Source of the DNA: Candidatus Methylopumilus planktonicus
GTDB taxonomy: Bacteria > Pseudomonadota > Gammaproteobacteria > Burkholderiales > Methylophilaceae
Assembly: GCF_006364715.1 (NCBI RefSeq)
Contig: NZ_CP040984.1
Location: forward strand, 186,001-250,000
DNA: 64,000 nt
Direction: 5' to 3'
How positions within the stretch are numbered: the first letter of the stretch is position 1; each line of letters begins with the position of its first letter. Below, one piece after another: positions 43,045 through 51,769 of this stretch. A program made the translations under genes and the position numbers. Below the pieces are notes generated by a model. The model was given only the letters and a program-made list of their open reading frames with translations. It was not told the origin of the DNA and searched no databases.

Positions 43045-44443
43045 ATTGCGAATACTATTTTTTATTTATATCATATGGGTGACTAACGCATTCGCAGATA
43101 CGGATATTGATGCAATAAATAAGATACTTAATCGTTCCGAGTTATCAAAAACGAATTACACGCTTTACATTAAAAATATTTCGAAACGCAATAAAGTGTT
43201 TAGTTATAACGAACAAAAAGCGTTCAACCCGGCTTCCTTAATGAAGCTTGTCACAACCTATACTGGATTGCAGATTTTAGGCCCACAGTTCCAATGGAAG
43301 ACAGAGGTACTTTACAAAGGTGCCTTAAAAAATAAACATCTTTATGGCAACCTTATTATTAAAGGTTATGGTGACGCTACGCTTACATATTCAGATCTTT
43401 CTGAAGTTATCGAAAAAGTTCAGCAAAAAGGTATTCAGCATATTCACGGCAATATTATTATTGAGGAAAGTTTTTTTGGAGAATTACAGAATCAGGATTT
43501 TATTGATGATAAGAAGTATCGTGCCTATAACGTAAATCCAAAATCTTTTGTCGTGAATCAAAATACTATCAACTTTAATTTTTCAATTGAAAATGAAAAA
43601 ATTAATATACAAACTTTCCCTGAGCTTCAAATGCTTAAGGTTATTAACCATTTAAAATTTACCGACCAGGGCTGTAATGCTTGGAAAGATAATCTTGGTT
43701 ACGAGGTAGAGACAAAATCTAATGTTACGGAGATTATATTTAATGGTCACTACGATAAAGCTTGTGAGAGTAAGGATATTGATTTATCTGTCTTGAGTGC
43801 CAATCGCTTATTTAATGGTCTCTTTGAAAAGCTTTGGAAGATCCATGGGGGGAGTATTGAGGGCGAGTTTAAAAATACATATCAAAATACCACAGATGCA
43901 CTTAAGTTCTATGAGCATCTATCCAGACCCCTAAGTCTTGTCGTAAGAGATATTAATAAATATAGCCAAAATTTATTAGCTAGAAATCTATTGCTTACCA
44001 TGCTGGCAGAAAATAATGGTAATCCTATAACCGAAAATGAAGCGGGAAGATTCGCCAAAGAATCTTTGATGAAAGAGAAAATGAAACTTGATTCACTCGA
44101 AATCGATAACGGCGCGGGACTATCAAGAAAAGCAAAAGTGAGCGCAGAAGATCTGGGCTTCTTGTTAGAAAGAGCATATGACAGTCTTTATATGCCTGAA
44201 TTTGTAGCATCGCTACCAAATCTAGGCACAGATGGTACCTTGAAGAGTAGAGGAAAAAAATTATCTGTCGCTAAGCATGCTTATTTAAAAACCGGTAGTA
44301 TTCAAAATGTCAGCGCTATTGCAGGATATATTTTTGATAAAAATAATGATGTGAAAGTTTTTGTATTTATAGCGAATGATCCTAAGGCAAACGAATCATC
44401 TAAAATACAAGATGATCTAATTGAATGGACTTATCTTAATTAA
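43007..44443 (+). CDS. dacB: D-alanyl-D-alanine carboxypeptidase / endopeptidase (PBP4 type)
   Basis: A periplasmic class C penicillin-binding protein that trims and opens peptidoglycan cross-links. Active-site motifs are the SxxK in PASLMKLVTTY, SxN in KYSQNLLARNLLL, and KTG in LKTGSIQNVSAIAGY. A signal peptide ends around NAFA-D. Only TTG starts are available: 43007 (used here), 43028 or 43046; the last two give a compact signal peptide and less overlap with bioA, and no candidate has a good ribosome binding site. Confidence 0.9.
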   Translation: MIPLLKLLSHPYKLRILFFIYIIWVTNAFADTDIDAINKILNRSELSKTNYTLYIKNISKRNKVFSYNEQKAFNPASLMKLVTTYTGLQILGPQFQWKTEVLYKGALKNKHLYGNLIIKGYGDATLTYSDLSEVIEKVQQKGIQHIHGNIIIEESFFGELQNQDFIDDKKYRAYNVNPKSFVVNQNTINFNFSIENEKINIQTFPELQMLKVINHLKFTDQGCNAWKDNLGYEVETKSNVTEIIFNGHYDKACESKDIDLSVLSANRLFNGLFEKLWKIHGGSIEGEFKNTYQNTTDALKFYEHLSRPLSLVVRDINKYSQNLLARNLLLTMLAENNGNPITENEAGRFAKESLMKEKMKLDSLEIDNGAGLSRKAKVSAEDLGFLLERAYDSLYMPEFVASLPNLGTDGTLKSRGKKLSVAKHAYLKTGSIQNVSAIAGYIFDKNNDVKVFVFIANDPKANESSKIQDDLIEWTYLN

Positions 44444-44460
44444 ACTTGAGGAATGTTAAT

Positions 44461-44925
44461 ATGCGATATATGAATGCAGTTAAATTTATCTTAGCTTTTG
44501 GAATTATTTTATTTAATATTGATTTAGTTTTTGCTGAATCAAAAATCCCACAAAAGGAACTGAAATTGGAAAAAAATATCACTACATTAGTCATTAAAGA
44601 TACCACTCTAGGAAATGGACGACAAGCTGAAAAAGGCCTTGCAGTGACTGTTCATTACACCGGCTGGTTATACGACCCTAATCAAAAGGATGGTAAGGGT
44701 AAAAAGTTTGATAGTTCATTAGATCGCAATGACCCTTTCGTATTCAATTTAGGTGGTGGTCAGGTAATACGAGGCTGGGATGACGGCGTGGATGGTATGA
44801 AAATTCATGGTAAGAGAACACTCATTATTCCTCCAGACATGGGCTATGGTGCTCGAGGCGCAGGTGGAGTGATTCCACCAAATGCCACTTTAATTTTTGA
44901 TGTTGAGTTGCTCGGAGTTAAATAA
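44461..44925 (+). CDS. FKBP-type peptidyl-prolyl isomerase, exported
   Basis: Speeds cis-trans isomerisation of prolyl bonds in the envelope. The 154-residue product has an N-terminal signal or anchor (residues 1 to about 25, ending VFA-E) and one FKBP domain with VTVHYTGWLYD, FDSSLDRNDPFVFNLGGGQVIRGWDDG and GYGARGAGGVIPPNATLIFDVELL. The start is ATG 44461, 8 bases after GAGGA. The OsmC gene starts within its stop codon. Confidence 0.93.
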   Translation: MRYMNAVKFILAFGIILFNIDLVFAESKIPQKELKLEKNITTLVIKDTTLGNGRQAEKGLAVTVHYTGWLYDPNQKDGKGKKFDSSLDRNDPFVFNLGGGQVIRGWDDGVDGMKIHGKRTLIIPPDMGYGARGAGGVIPPNATLIFDVELLGVK

Positions 44926-45344
44926 TGAAAGCCCGGGTTAAGTGGGTTGAGAATGTATGTTTTATAGGAGAGTCCGAGTCAAATCACTCAATGATCTTAG
45001 ACGGGCCCGAGGAGTTGGGCGGCAGAAAATTAGGTATGCGACCTATGGAAATGCTACTTATTGGTATGGGAGGTTGTACATCATTTGACGTAGTCACTAT
45101 TCTTAAGAAATCAAGACAAGCTATTAGCGACTGTTATGCTGAAATTGAAGCTACGAGAGCTGAGACAGTGCCAAAAGTATTCACTAGGATCCATATTCAT
45201 TTTGTGCTAAAAGGTAAGGACTTAGATAAAGATCAGGTAGAGCGTGCGATTAAGTTATCTGCTGAAAAATATTGCTCAGCTTCGATTATGCTATCAAAAT
45301 CAGTTGAAATTACGCACGATTTTGAAATTAAAGAAGACGCCTAA
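44925..45344 (+). CDS. OsmC-family protein (YhfA-like)
   Basis: A 139-residue member of the OsmC/Ohr fold, closest in length and layout to YhfA. It has the family GMGGCTSFDVVTILKKSRQ segment with its conserved cysteine near residue 51, and a second Cys in EKYCSASIMLSKS near residue 117, so a thiol peroxidase type pair is possible. Its start overlaps the FKBP stop by one base. True substrate unknown. Confidence 0.85.
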   Translation: MKARVKWVENVCFIGESESNHSMILDGPEELGGRKLGMRPMEMLLIGMGGCTSFDVVTILKKSRQAISDCYAEIEATRAETVPKVFTRIHIHFVLKGKDLDKDQVERAIKLSAEKYCSASIMLSKSVEITHDFEIKEDA

Positions 45345-45352
45345 ACGCTAAA

Positions 45353-45667
45353 TTAATTTTTAATAATTTTCAAATCAAGTGGCTCTTCATTTTCCATAAT
45401 AGAAAGAAGACGATCAACATTTGGATGTTTACCAGGATTCTTTTGTGCATCTTCTGTATGCTCTGAATACAAATCAAGACCTTCAATTGCTGCGTCTAAA
45501 GTTATTGCACCAAAAAGTTTCCAAAGATGTTGATAGACTTTAATTGATCCTTGGCTGCCAGGCTTATTTTCGATAGCACCAACTAAAGTATTATTTTTAT
45601 AAATCTCTATACGATCAATGTGATCTGAGTTGTCTAGCGTTAATAGGATATCGTTAAATTTTTGCAT
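45353..45667 (-). CDS. DUF2322 family protein
   Basis: A 104-residue cytoplasmic protein of unknown function. The core ENKPGSQGSIKVYQHL, FGAITLDAAIEGLDLYSEHTEDA and NPGKHPNVDRLL match DUF2322, a small betaproteobacterial family. It is three bases downstream of coq7 on the same strand and convergent with the OsmC gene (8-base gap). No function can be inferred beyond its association with coq7. Confidence 0.75.
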   Translation of the reverse strand: MQKFNDILLTLDNSDHIDRIEIYKNNTLVGAIENKPGSQGSIKVYQHLWKLFGAITLDAAIEGLDLYSEHTEDAQKNPGKHPNVDRLLSIMENEEPLDLKIIKN

Positions 45668-45670
45668 TGA

Positions 45671-46291
45671 TTAAATTTTTGCAGAAAGTGTGGTCATCAA
45701 TTTTGAGGTTAATGACATTACTTTTTTTATCTTGCGAGGCAAATCAATCCCACCTAACTCTTTTGCCTTGATTGCATGTTGCTCTTCATCATCTGCCATT
45801 ACTTCTAAAATCTTATTAGTCTTAAGATCATTTTTAGATATCTTATCTAAGTGACCTTTTAAATGCTGAGTGACTTGTCGTTCTGTTTCAGCTAAAAACC
45901 CTAAGTTATATTTTTCACCTAACATACTTGCAAAAGAGCCCATTAAAAACGATCCTGTATACCAAATAGGATTAAGAAGGCTTGTTTTGCCACCCAGTTC
46001 ATGAATTCTAGTATTACACCAATTCAGATGATCAATTTCTTCCTTAGAAGCTTTTTTTAAGGATTCTGCTCCTTCACCACGCGGATTAAAAAGAAGTTGT
46101 CCGCTATACAAAGCTTGAGCGCAAACTTCACCTGTATGGTTTACACGCATCAATTCGACCGTGCGTTTTTTTTCGTCAGGGGTTAATTCGGCATCTTCAA
46201 TGTGAAGATCGGGTCTTGGTCTTGAGCCCTTAGGTTTAGCAAATAGAACCTTCAGGCCCTTATCAAACTCAATGATGAGGTCATCAATCAT
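45671..46291 (-). CDS. coq7: Demethoxyubiquinone monooxygenase
   Basis: Di-iron monooxygenase that hydroxylates the penultimate ubiquinone precursor, a step needing O2. The 206-residue product carries the carboxylate ligands: MRVNHTGEVCAQALY, KEEIDHLNWC (ExxH), AETERQVTQHL and DDEEQHA (ExxH). It suits a betaproteobacterium using Coq7 rather than UbiF. Its ATG overlaps the ctpA stop by four bases. Confidence 0.95.
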   Translation of the reverse strand: MIDDLIIEFDKGLKVLFAKPKGSRPRPDLHIEDAELTPDEKKRTVELMRVNHTGEVCAQALYSGQLLFNPRGEGAESLKKASKEEIDHLNWCNTRIHELGGKTSLLNPIWYTGSFLMGSFASMLGEKYNLGFLAETERQVTQHLKGHLDKISKNDLKTNKILEVMADDEEQHAIKAKELGGIDLPRKIKKVMSLTSKLMTTLSAKI

Positions 46292-47697
46292 TTGTTTTGA
46301 ATAATTTGAAGGCCTTTGAGGATATTCATAGCTTCTTGGAATTGCTTATCCGCTTTACTTGTAGGCTCAATCGGACCTGGTGGTGTTTCGGAAGTTTTCT
46401 TTTTCTCTTCTTCAGATTTTTTGACTGGTGGCGCTGAAGGCTTACTGTCTTTATCTTTAGGCGCAGTATTAGCATCAGCATCTTTTGGATTTGAAAGATG
46501 GTTTGTGAGATCTGCTTCTTTAGTCATGAATGTAGGATCACTTCCATCATCGACAATGATATCAGGCACAATCCCTTTGGCCTGAATTGATCTGCCCTTG
46601 GGTGTAAAGTATCTTGCTGTCGTCATCTTGATCGCCGTACCATTATTCATAGGTAGAATACTCTGCACAGAACCTTTACCAAAACTTTGCATGCCTACGA
46701 TCAAAGCCCTCTTGTGATCTTGGAGCGCACCCGCCACAATTTCAGATGCAGATGCTGATCCGTTATTCACTAAAACAGCCATGGGAGTTGTTCTAATATC
46801 CTCTGGAAAATCTTTGAGGTAATCGTCTTTACCGCCGCCTTTAAGGTAATCTCCTGGAACAGCTGTTAAGTTCATTTTTGAATCTGGTGCACGACCTTCG
46901 GTATAAACAACTAAGTCACCTTTAGGTAAAAATGCTGCAGATACACCGACAGCAGCATTTAATAAGCCACCAGGATTATTTCTAAGGTCAAGCAATATAC
47001 CTTTAAGAGGCGCTTTATTTTGCTGACGAAGGTTTTTTAAGAATTTCGCTAAATCTTCACCAGTATGTTCTTGAAATTGAGCGACGCGAACGTAAGCGTA
47101 ATTTGGCTCAACAAGCTTTCCTTTAACACTTTGTGACTTGATGATGGCACGAACTAAAGTAAAAGTTAAAGGTTTAGTTTCTCCTTTTCGTAATACAGTG
47201 AGAACAATATTGGTACCTGGTTTGCCACGCATTTTTTTAACAGAGTCATTAAGCGTTAAGCCTTTAGTAGAAGTGTCATCTAGTTTCATGATGAGGTCGC
47301 CGCTCTTCAAACCAGCTTTATAAGCTGGACTATCTTCGATCGGAGAAATCACTTTTACAAAACCATCTTCCATGCCGACCTCAATACCAAGACCACCAAA
47401 CTCACCTTGGGTGGCTTGATTTAAGTCCTTAAAATCTTCAGTATTTAGGAAAGAAGAATGAGGATCAAGGCCTGTTAGCATGCCGTTGAGTGCTTCGTTA
47501 ATAAGCTTCTTATCTTCTACAGGCTCAACGTAGTCAGATTTAATTTTGCCAAAGACTTCGGCAAAAGTTCTAAGCTCATCAATAGGTAAATTATTTTTTT
47601 CAGCTTTATCCGCAAAGACGGTTAAATTTAAACTGATCAGAACACCGATAATAGCGCCACAGGCTATAAGGGTAAATTTTTCGAATTTTGAGCGCAT
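46288..47697 (-). CDS. ctpA: S41 C-terminal processing peptidase
   Basis: An exported serine protease of the CtpA/Prc family. The 469-residue product has an N-terminal signal or anchor (about residues 9 to 30), a PDZ domain (GGLGIEVGMEDGFVKVISPI, near residues 97 to 116), the catalytic Ser in NNGSASASEIVAGALQDH and Lys in GMQSFGKGSVQ, and a low-complexity acidic and lysine-rich linker before a short C-terminal helix. The 4-base overlap with coq7 couples them. Confidence 0.95.
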   Translation of the reverse strand: MRSKFEKFTLIACGAIIGVLISLNLTVFADKAEKNNLPIDELRTFAEVFGKIKSDYVEPVEDKKLINEALNGMLTGLDPHSSFLNTEDFKDLNQATQGEFGGLGIEVGMEDGFVKVISPIEDSPAYKAGLKSGDLIMKLDDTSTKGLTLNDSVKKMRGKPGTNIVLTVLRKGETKPLTFTLVRAIIKSQSVKGKLVEPNYAYVRVAQFQEHTGEDLAKFLKNLRQQNKAPLKGILLDLRNNPGGLLNAAVGVSAAFLPKGDLVVYTEGRAPDSKMNLTAVPGDYLKGGGKDDYLKDFPEDIRTTPMAVLVNNGSASASEIVAGALQDHKRALIVGMQSFGKGSVQSILPMNNGTAIKMTTARYFTPKGRSIQAKGIVPDIIVDDGSDPTFMTKEADLTNHLSNPKDADANTAPKDKDSKPSAPPVKKSEEEKKKTSETPPGPIEPTSKADKQFQEAMNILKGLQIIQNK

Positions 47698-47815
47698 GAA
47701 TGACTTTCGTAATAAGCTATTAAGCAGTAATTATTTAATAATAGAGCATTCTGTCTTTTTGTTTACCTTATATCAATAGGCTTTAATAAATATATTTTAA
47801 GAATAACTTTAAACC

Positions 47816-48103
47816 ATGGGAACTAAATCTAAAACATATAAAATCGAGATTCAATTTTGTACGCAATGTGCCTGGCTTCCGTGACCCTCATGGATGATGC
47901 AGGAGATATTGACGACTTTTCAAGGTGAAGTTATATCAGTCACATTAACCCCAAAGTCAGGCGGTATTTTTGAAATTTTCTTGGATAAAGAAAAAATCTA
48001 TTCTAGATCAGACTTCGGAGGATTCCTGGATATTAAGGACGTGAAAAAATTGATTAGGGATAAGATTAGTCCAGGAAAAAACCTAGGTCATACCGATCTT
48101 TAG
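47816..48103 (+). pseudogene. SelT/SelW/SelH (Rdx) family gene with in-frame UGA
   Basis: Reading from ATG 47816, a 95-codon frame encodes a selenoprotein-W-like Rdx protein except for TGA at 47882..47884 (codon 23). Before it is FCTQCAWLP with the redox CxxC motif; after it, in the same frame, SWMMQEILTTF, GGIFEIFLDKE, GGFLDIKDVKKLI and GKNLGHTDL complete the fold. Relatives have Arg at the interrupted position (CTQC-WL-R-AAW pattern), so a CGA to TGA change is the simplest cause. Both cysteines remain and the distal half is well kept, so the break is recent or read through; restart at ATG 47894 would lack CxxC. Confidence 0.75.
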
Positions 48104-48666
48104 AGTGTTTCTGCTGGATCAACTCTTGTTGCGCCATTAAATCTTTTAAGCCAATAGTTTTTTGTAAGATTTTCGACGCGAATAGTTTTACCTGTGCGTG
48201 GCGCATGAATAAATTCATTATTTCCCACATAAATACCTACATGAGAGAACTTAGATTTTCTTGTGTTAAAAAACACAAGGTCCCCTGGTTGTAAGTCTTC
48301 AAATTTAATAGTTTCGCCCATCTTACTAAGCGATCTAGCGCTTGGCGGAAGGCTTAAATTTAAAGCTTGTTCAAAGACGTATTTTACAAACTGACTGCAA
48401 TCAAAACCCGTTTCTGGTTTTGAGCCACCTAACTTATATTTAATACCCGTGAGTTCATAAGCTTTGTCAATGATGAGAGGGATTTTGTTAGCCCATTGCT
48501 TATCAGTTGTTGGTGTTAATTCTGAAGGCACCACTATTTCTTGACTGCTTAAATTTATTGAATCAACTTCCGCCCAAGAGGGGCTGGAAAATGAAAGTAT
48601 TAAAAGGATGAGCAGCGCTTTGAAATTCATAGTTTGAAAATGAGTTAATTTAAGACATTTTACCAT
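48100..48666 (-). CDS. NlpC/P60 family endopeptidase, exported
   Basis: A peptidoglycan D,L-endopeptidase of the C40 family. The 188-residue product has a signal peptide (about residues 13 to 32, ending SWA-E) and the catalytic domain with Cys in TGFDCSQFVKYVF, His in KFSHVGIYVGNNEFIHAP and the third catalytic position near GKTIRVENL. Starting at the second Met (about 48630) would give a cleaner signal peptide. Its stop overlaps the Rdx stop by four bases. No SH3 domain is seen. Confidence 0.88.
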   Translation of the reverse strand: MVKCLKLTHFQTMNFKALLILLILSFSSPSWAEVDSINLSSQEIVVPSELTPTTDKQWANKIPLIIDKAYELTGIKYKLGGSKPETGFDCSQFVKYVFEQALNLSLPPSARSLSKMGETIKFEDLQPGDLVFFNTRKSKFSHVGIYVGNNEFIHAPRTGKTIRVENLTKNYWLKRFNGATRVDPAETL

Positions 48667-48720
48667 TTATAGAGCGTTTGTGAAATCACAGTTTCATCTG
48701 CATGAGATAATCATAAAATC

Positions 48721-50652
48721 ATGAATGGACTATTTATCAAACAATTTTTTAGTGAAAAAGGCGAGCTATCTCAAAGCATTAAAGATTATCGTGTGAGACA
48801 GGAGCAGGTCGACATCTCAGTATTGATTGATGTAGCGATCACAAATAAAAAAAAATTAATTGTCGAGGCGGGAACAGGTATCGGTAAAACTTTTGCATAC
48901 CTTGTGCCAGCGTTTTTGTCCGGTGGAAAAATTATTATTTCTACGGCTACCAAAAATCTTCAGGATCAGTTATTCACTAAAGATATTCCTATGATTAGGG
49001 ATGCATTAAAAGTACCTGTGACCTTAGCCATGCTCAAAGGCCGATCAAATTATCTATGCCATTTGCGATTAGAAAACGCCATGATTGAGGGCGCTTTTAT
49101 GACCAAAGAAGACGTCACCTATTTACATCTCGTTAACCAGCATGCAAAACACAGTGAAGATGGCGATCGAGCCGAATTAGATACCATTCCGGAAAGCTCT
49201 TCTATATGGCCCCAAGTGACCTCTACTAAGGAAAATTGTTTAGGTCAGGATTGCAGTTTTTATAAAGAGTGCTTTGTCATGAATGCGAGAAAAAAAGCAT
49301 TAACCGCAGACGTTACGATTGTGAACCACCATTTATTTTTTGCCGACCTTAATATGAAAGAAGAAGGTATATCCGAACTTCTTCCAAAAGCTACGACAGT
49401 CATTTTTGATGAAGCGCACCAGATACCTGACATTGCTTCTATTTTTTTTGGAAAAAATATTTCAACAGGCCAAATCAGTGAGATTGTTCAAGATGGTTAT
49501 CAGCTTTATTTAAAATATATGAAAGATATTTCAGATTTTGAACCGATTTTAAATGATCTCGAAAAAGCAAATAAAGATTTTAGACTAGTCTTTCCAAGAG
49601 AGTCTAATCGATACCCCTATCAAAAGATTTCTTCTTTTAATCGATTCGAATCTAGCTATCAAGAGCTGAGTGAAAAACTCAAAAAAACGATTGAATTATT
49701 AGCGCTCCATAAAGATAGGGATACGGAGATCGAAAAGTATTTTGATAGGACTAATGAAATAGCCTCAAGCTTTGATGGTTGGCTCGAGGATAAAGATAAC
49801 AACTCAATTAAATGGGTTGAGGTTTATTCGCAGTCCGTTCAACTTAATAATACGCCGTTATCTATTGCTGATATGTTTGCAAAACATATTAATAATGAAT
49901 CTACTTCATGGATCTTTACATCAGCAACACTTGCTGTAAAAACTAATTTTGATCATTTCAAAAACCAACTAGGTTTAATGAATGCAGATTCAGTCTCTAA
50001 AGAGAGCCCATTTAATTACACAGAAAAAGCTTTACTCTTCGTTCCCAAAGCAATGCCGGAGGCCAATCACGAGAACTTTAATTTCGCAGTTGTGAATCAA
50101 ATTTACCCTTTCATTAAAGCAAGTAAGGGCAGAGCGTTTATCTTATGTACGACATTAAAATCGATGCGGGAAATATTTACACTACTTCAAGACAAAATTG
50201 AAACAGATCAATTAGATTATCCAATCTACCTTCAAGGGGATGGCTCAAGAAATCATCTTTTAAATAAGTTTAGAGAACACGGTCACGCTATCCTTATAGG
50301 TTCCTTAAGTTTTTGGGAGGGCGTAGATGTAAAGGGCGACGCTTTATCATTGGTGGTAATAGATAAATTACCATTTTTTTCGCCAGAGGATCCCGTTCTT
50401 GCTGCGAGAATTGATAAAATCAACCAAAGTGGCAAGAATGCTTTTATGGAATATCAACTGCCTAACGCAGTTATTACTTTAAAACAGGGCGCAGGTCGAT
50501 TAATAAGGGATGAGTTTGATAAGGGCGTTCTTGTGATATGCGATACAAGGGTTATTGATAAAGCTTATGGAAAAAGAATGTGGCAGAGTTTACCCCCTTT
50601 CGCTCGAACGCGAGACGATTTAGAAGTCATCCAGTTTCTAGAAAAAATTTAA
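48721..50652 (+). CDS. dinG: DinG/YoaA-family iron-sulfur DNA helicase
   Basis: An XPD-like 5'-3' DNA helicase. The 643-residue product has Walker A EAGTGIGKTFAYLVPA (about residues 50 to 65), four cluster cysteines (YLCHLRL, ENCLGQDC and KECFV around residues 107 to 183), the DEAHQ box and the C-terminal motif GAGRLIRDEFDKG. Length and the Cys spacing favour YoaA/DinG over RecQ or RecG. Likely acts in replication repair. It is 54 bases from the divergent NlpC gene. Confidence 0.9.
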   Translation: MNGLFIKQFFSEKGELSQSIKDYRVRQEQVDISVLIDVAITNKKKLIVEAGTGIGKTFAYLVPAFLSGGKIIISTATKNLQDQLFTKDIPMIRDALKVPVTLAMLKGRSNYLCHLRLENAMIEGAFMTKEDVTYLHLVNQHAKHSEDGDRAELDTIPESSSIWPQVTSTKENCLGQDCSFYKECFVMNARKKALTADVTIVNHHLFFADLNMKEEGISELLPKATTVIFDEAHQIPDIASIFFGKNISTGQISEIVQDGYQLYLKYMKDISDFEPILNDLEKANKDFRLVFPRESNRYPYQKISSFNRFESSYQELSEKLKKTIELLALHKDRDTEIEKYFDRTNEIASSFDGWLEDKDNNSIKWVEVYSQSVQLNNTPLSIADMFAKHINNESTSWIFTSATLAVKTNFDHFKNQLGLMNADSVSKESPFNYTEKALLFVPKAMPEANHENFNFAVVNQIYPFIKASKGRAFILCTTLKSMREIFTLLQDKIETDQLDYPIYLQGDGSRNHLLNKFREHGHAILIGSLSFWEGVDVKGDALSLVVIDKLPFFSPEDPVLAARIDKINQSGKNAFMEYQLPNAVITLKQGAGRLIRDEFDKGVLVICDTRVIDKAYGKRMWQSLPPFARTRDDLEVIQFLEKI

Positions 50653-50655
50653 TTT

Positions 50656-51345
50656 ATGAAAATTTTATCCTTAGATACCTCTACTGAATATATGTCTTTA
50701 GGTTTGAAGATTGATGAAGATTTTTATTCTATCAATATCAAGGCTGGGCAGAGTCATTCAGAAATTGTCTTACCAGAAATAAAAAAATTATTAAGCGAAC
50801 ATCAATTAACGACAAAAGATCTTGATGCTATAGCATTTGGTAGAGGGCCAGGCTCATTTACAGGTATAAGAATTGCCTGCGGTATCTCATATGGAATAGG
50901 TTATGGTGCGTCGATCCCAGTCATTGGTGTTAATAATCTTTTGGCGCTTGCTGATAGCTCGGGCAAAAATAAAGTGATTAGTAGTATTGATGCCAGAATG
51001 GGTGAAATATATTTAGGTGCTTATATAAAAGATAGTGAAACATTTTCAAAACCCATCGTCGAAGGGGTTTATAAGCCCCATGAATTACCTCAGCTTATAG
51101 AATCAGGCTGGACCTTGATTGGCAATGCAATCGAAACATATGAAAAAGAAATGAAAGATCATTTTGGCCAACAGATAGATGATCTTATAAACGGCCCATA
51201 CGAAGTGGTCGAATCTATTTCAAAACTTGCAAAAACTTCCATTAAAAATAAAGCATTCGAGATGATTAATGCCGAGCCTGTTTACTTAAGAAATAAAGTT
51301 GCCTTCACCACAGAAGAGCGAAAAGCATTTAATGCAATTCAGTAA
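50656..51345 (+). CDS. tsaB: tRNA threonylcarbamoyladenosine synthesis protein TsaB
   Basis: Partner of TsaD and TsaE in making t6A37 on tRNA. The 229-residue ASKHA-fold protein begins ILSLDTSTEYMSLGL and has the key RGPGSFTGIRIACGISYG segment (near residue 66) and VISSIDARMGEIYLG. It lies 3 bases after the helicase and overlaps rimI by 14 bases. With TsaC at 25219 it shows a complete early t6A pathway is likely. Confidence 0.95.
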   Translation: MKILSLDTSTEYMSLGLKIDEDFYSINIKAGQSHSEIVLPEIKKLLSEHQLTTKDLDAIAFGRGPGSFTGIRIACGISYGIGYGASIPVIGVNNLLALADSSGKNKVISSIDARMGEIYLGAYIKDSETFSKPIVEGVYKPHELPQLIESGWTLIGNAIETYEKEMKDHFGQQIDDLINGPYEVVESISKLAKTSIKNKAFEMINAEPVYLRNKVAFTTEERKAFNAIQ

Positions 51346-51769
51346 CTTTAAGGAGCATGATTTAAGTGCAATTGAATTGATTGAAAATGAAGTTCATGCC
51401 TACCCTTGGACGCGAGGTAATTTTTTAGATTCAATAAAATCAAGCCACACATGTTTGATGATGAAGCTCAATGAAGAAATTATAGGCTTCTCAGTCATGA
51501 TGTTTGTATTAGACGAATGTCATCTGCTTAATATGAGTATAAAAAAAAGTATGCAAAAAAAAGGCTATGGGTCACATTTTCTTAAAGAAATGATTCAACG
51601 GGCAAGGTTAGCTCATTCGAAAACAATTTATCTTGAAGTGAGGATATCCAATCATGCTGCCATTCATTTATATGACAAATATGGATTTAATGAAATGAGC
51701 ATCAGAAAAGACTATTATCGTGCTAAAGAGGGGCGGGAAGATGCAGTGTTAATGGGGCTCGTAATTTGA
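51332..51769 (+). CDS. rimI: Ribosomal protein S18 alanine N-acetyltransferase RimI
   Basis: GNAT acetyltransferase that modifies the N-terminal Ala of S18. The 145-residue product has the acetyl-CoA site in MQKKGYGSHFLKEMI, with the Q/RxxGxG/A pattern, and LEVRISNHAAIHLYDKYGF near residue 108. The start is ATG 51332 inside tsaB; an in-frame start at 51299 would add 11 residues of no homology. Overlaps tsaB by 14 bases and shares one base with the next gene. Confidence 0.92.
   Translation: MQFSNFKEHDLSAIELIENEVHAYPWTRGNFLDSIKSSHTCLMMKLNEEIIGFSVMMFVLDECHLLNMSIKKSMQKKGYGSHFLKEMIQRARLAHSKTIYLEVRISNHAAIHLYDKYGFNEMSIRKDYYRAKEGREDAVLMGLVI

Noticed and set aside
46316..46585. Open frame antisense to ctpA
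   Set aside because: Caused by the low-complexity linker of CtpA; no ribosome binding site or homology.
47884..47903. Possible SECIS hairpin after the UGA of the Rdx gene
   Set aside because: A 6-bp stem with one bulge (CCTCAT with ATGCAGG) can be drawn, but the loop lacks the GU expected of a bacterial SECIS and the UGA is at an Arg position, not at the CxxC site where Sec occurs in this family.
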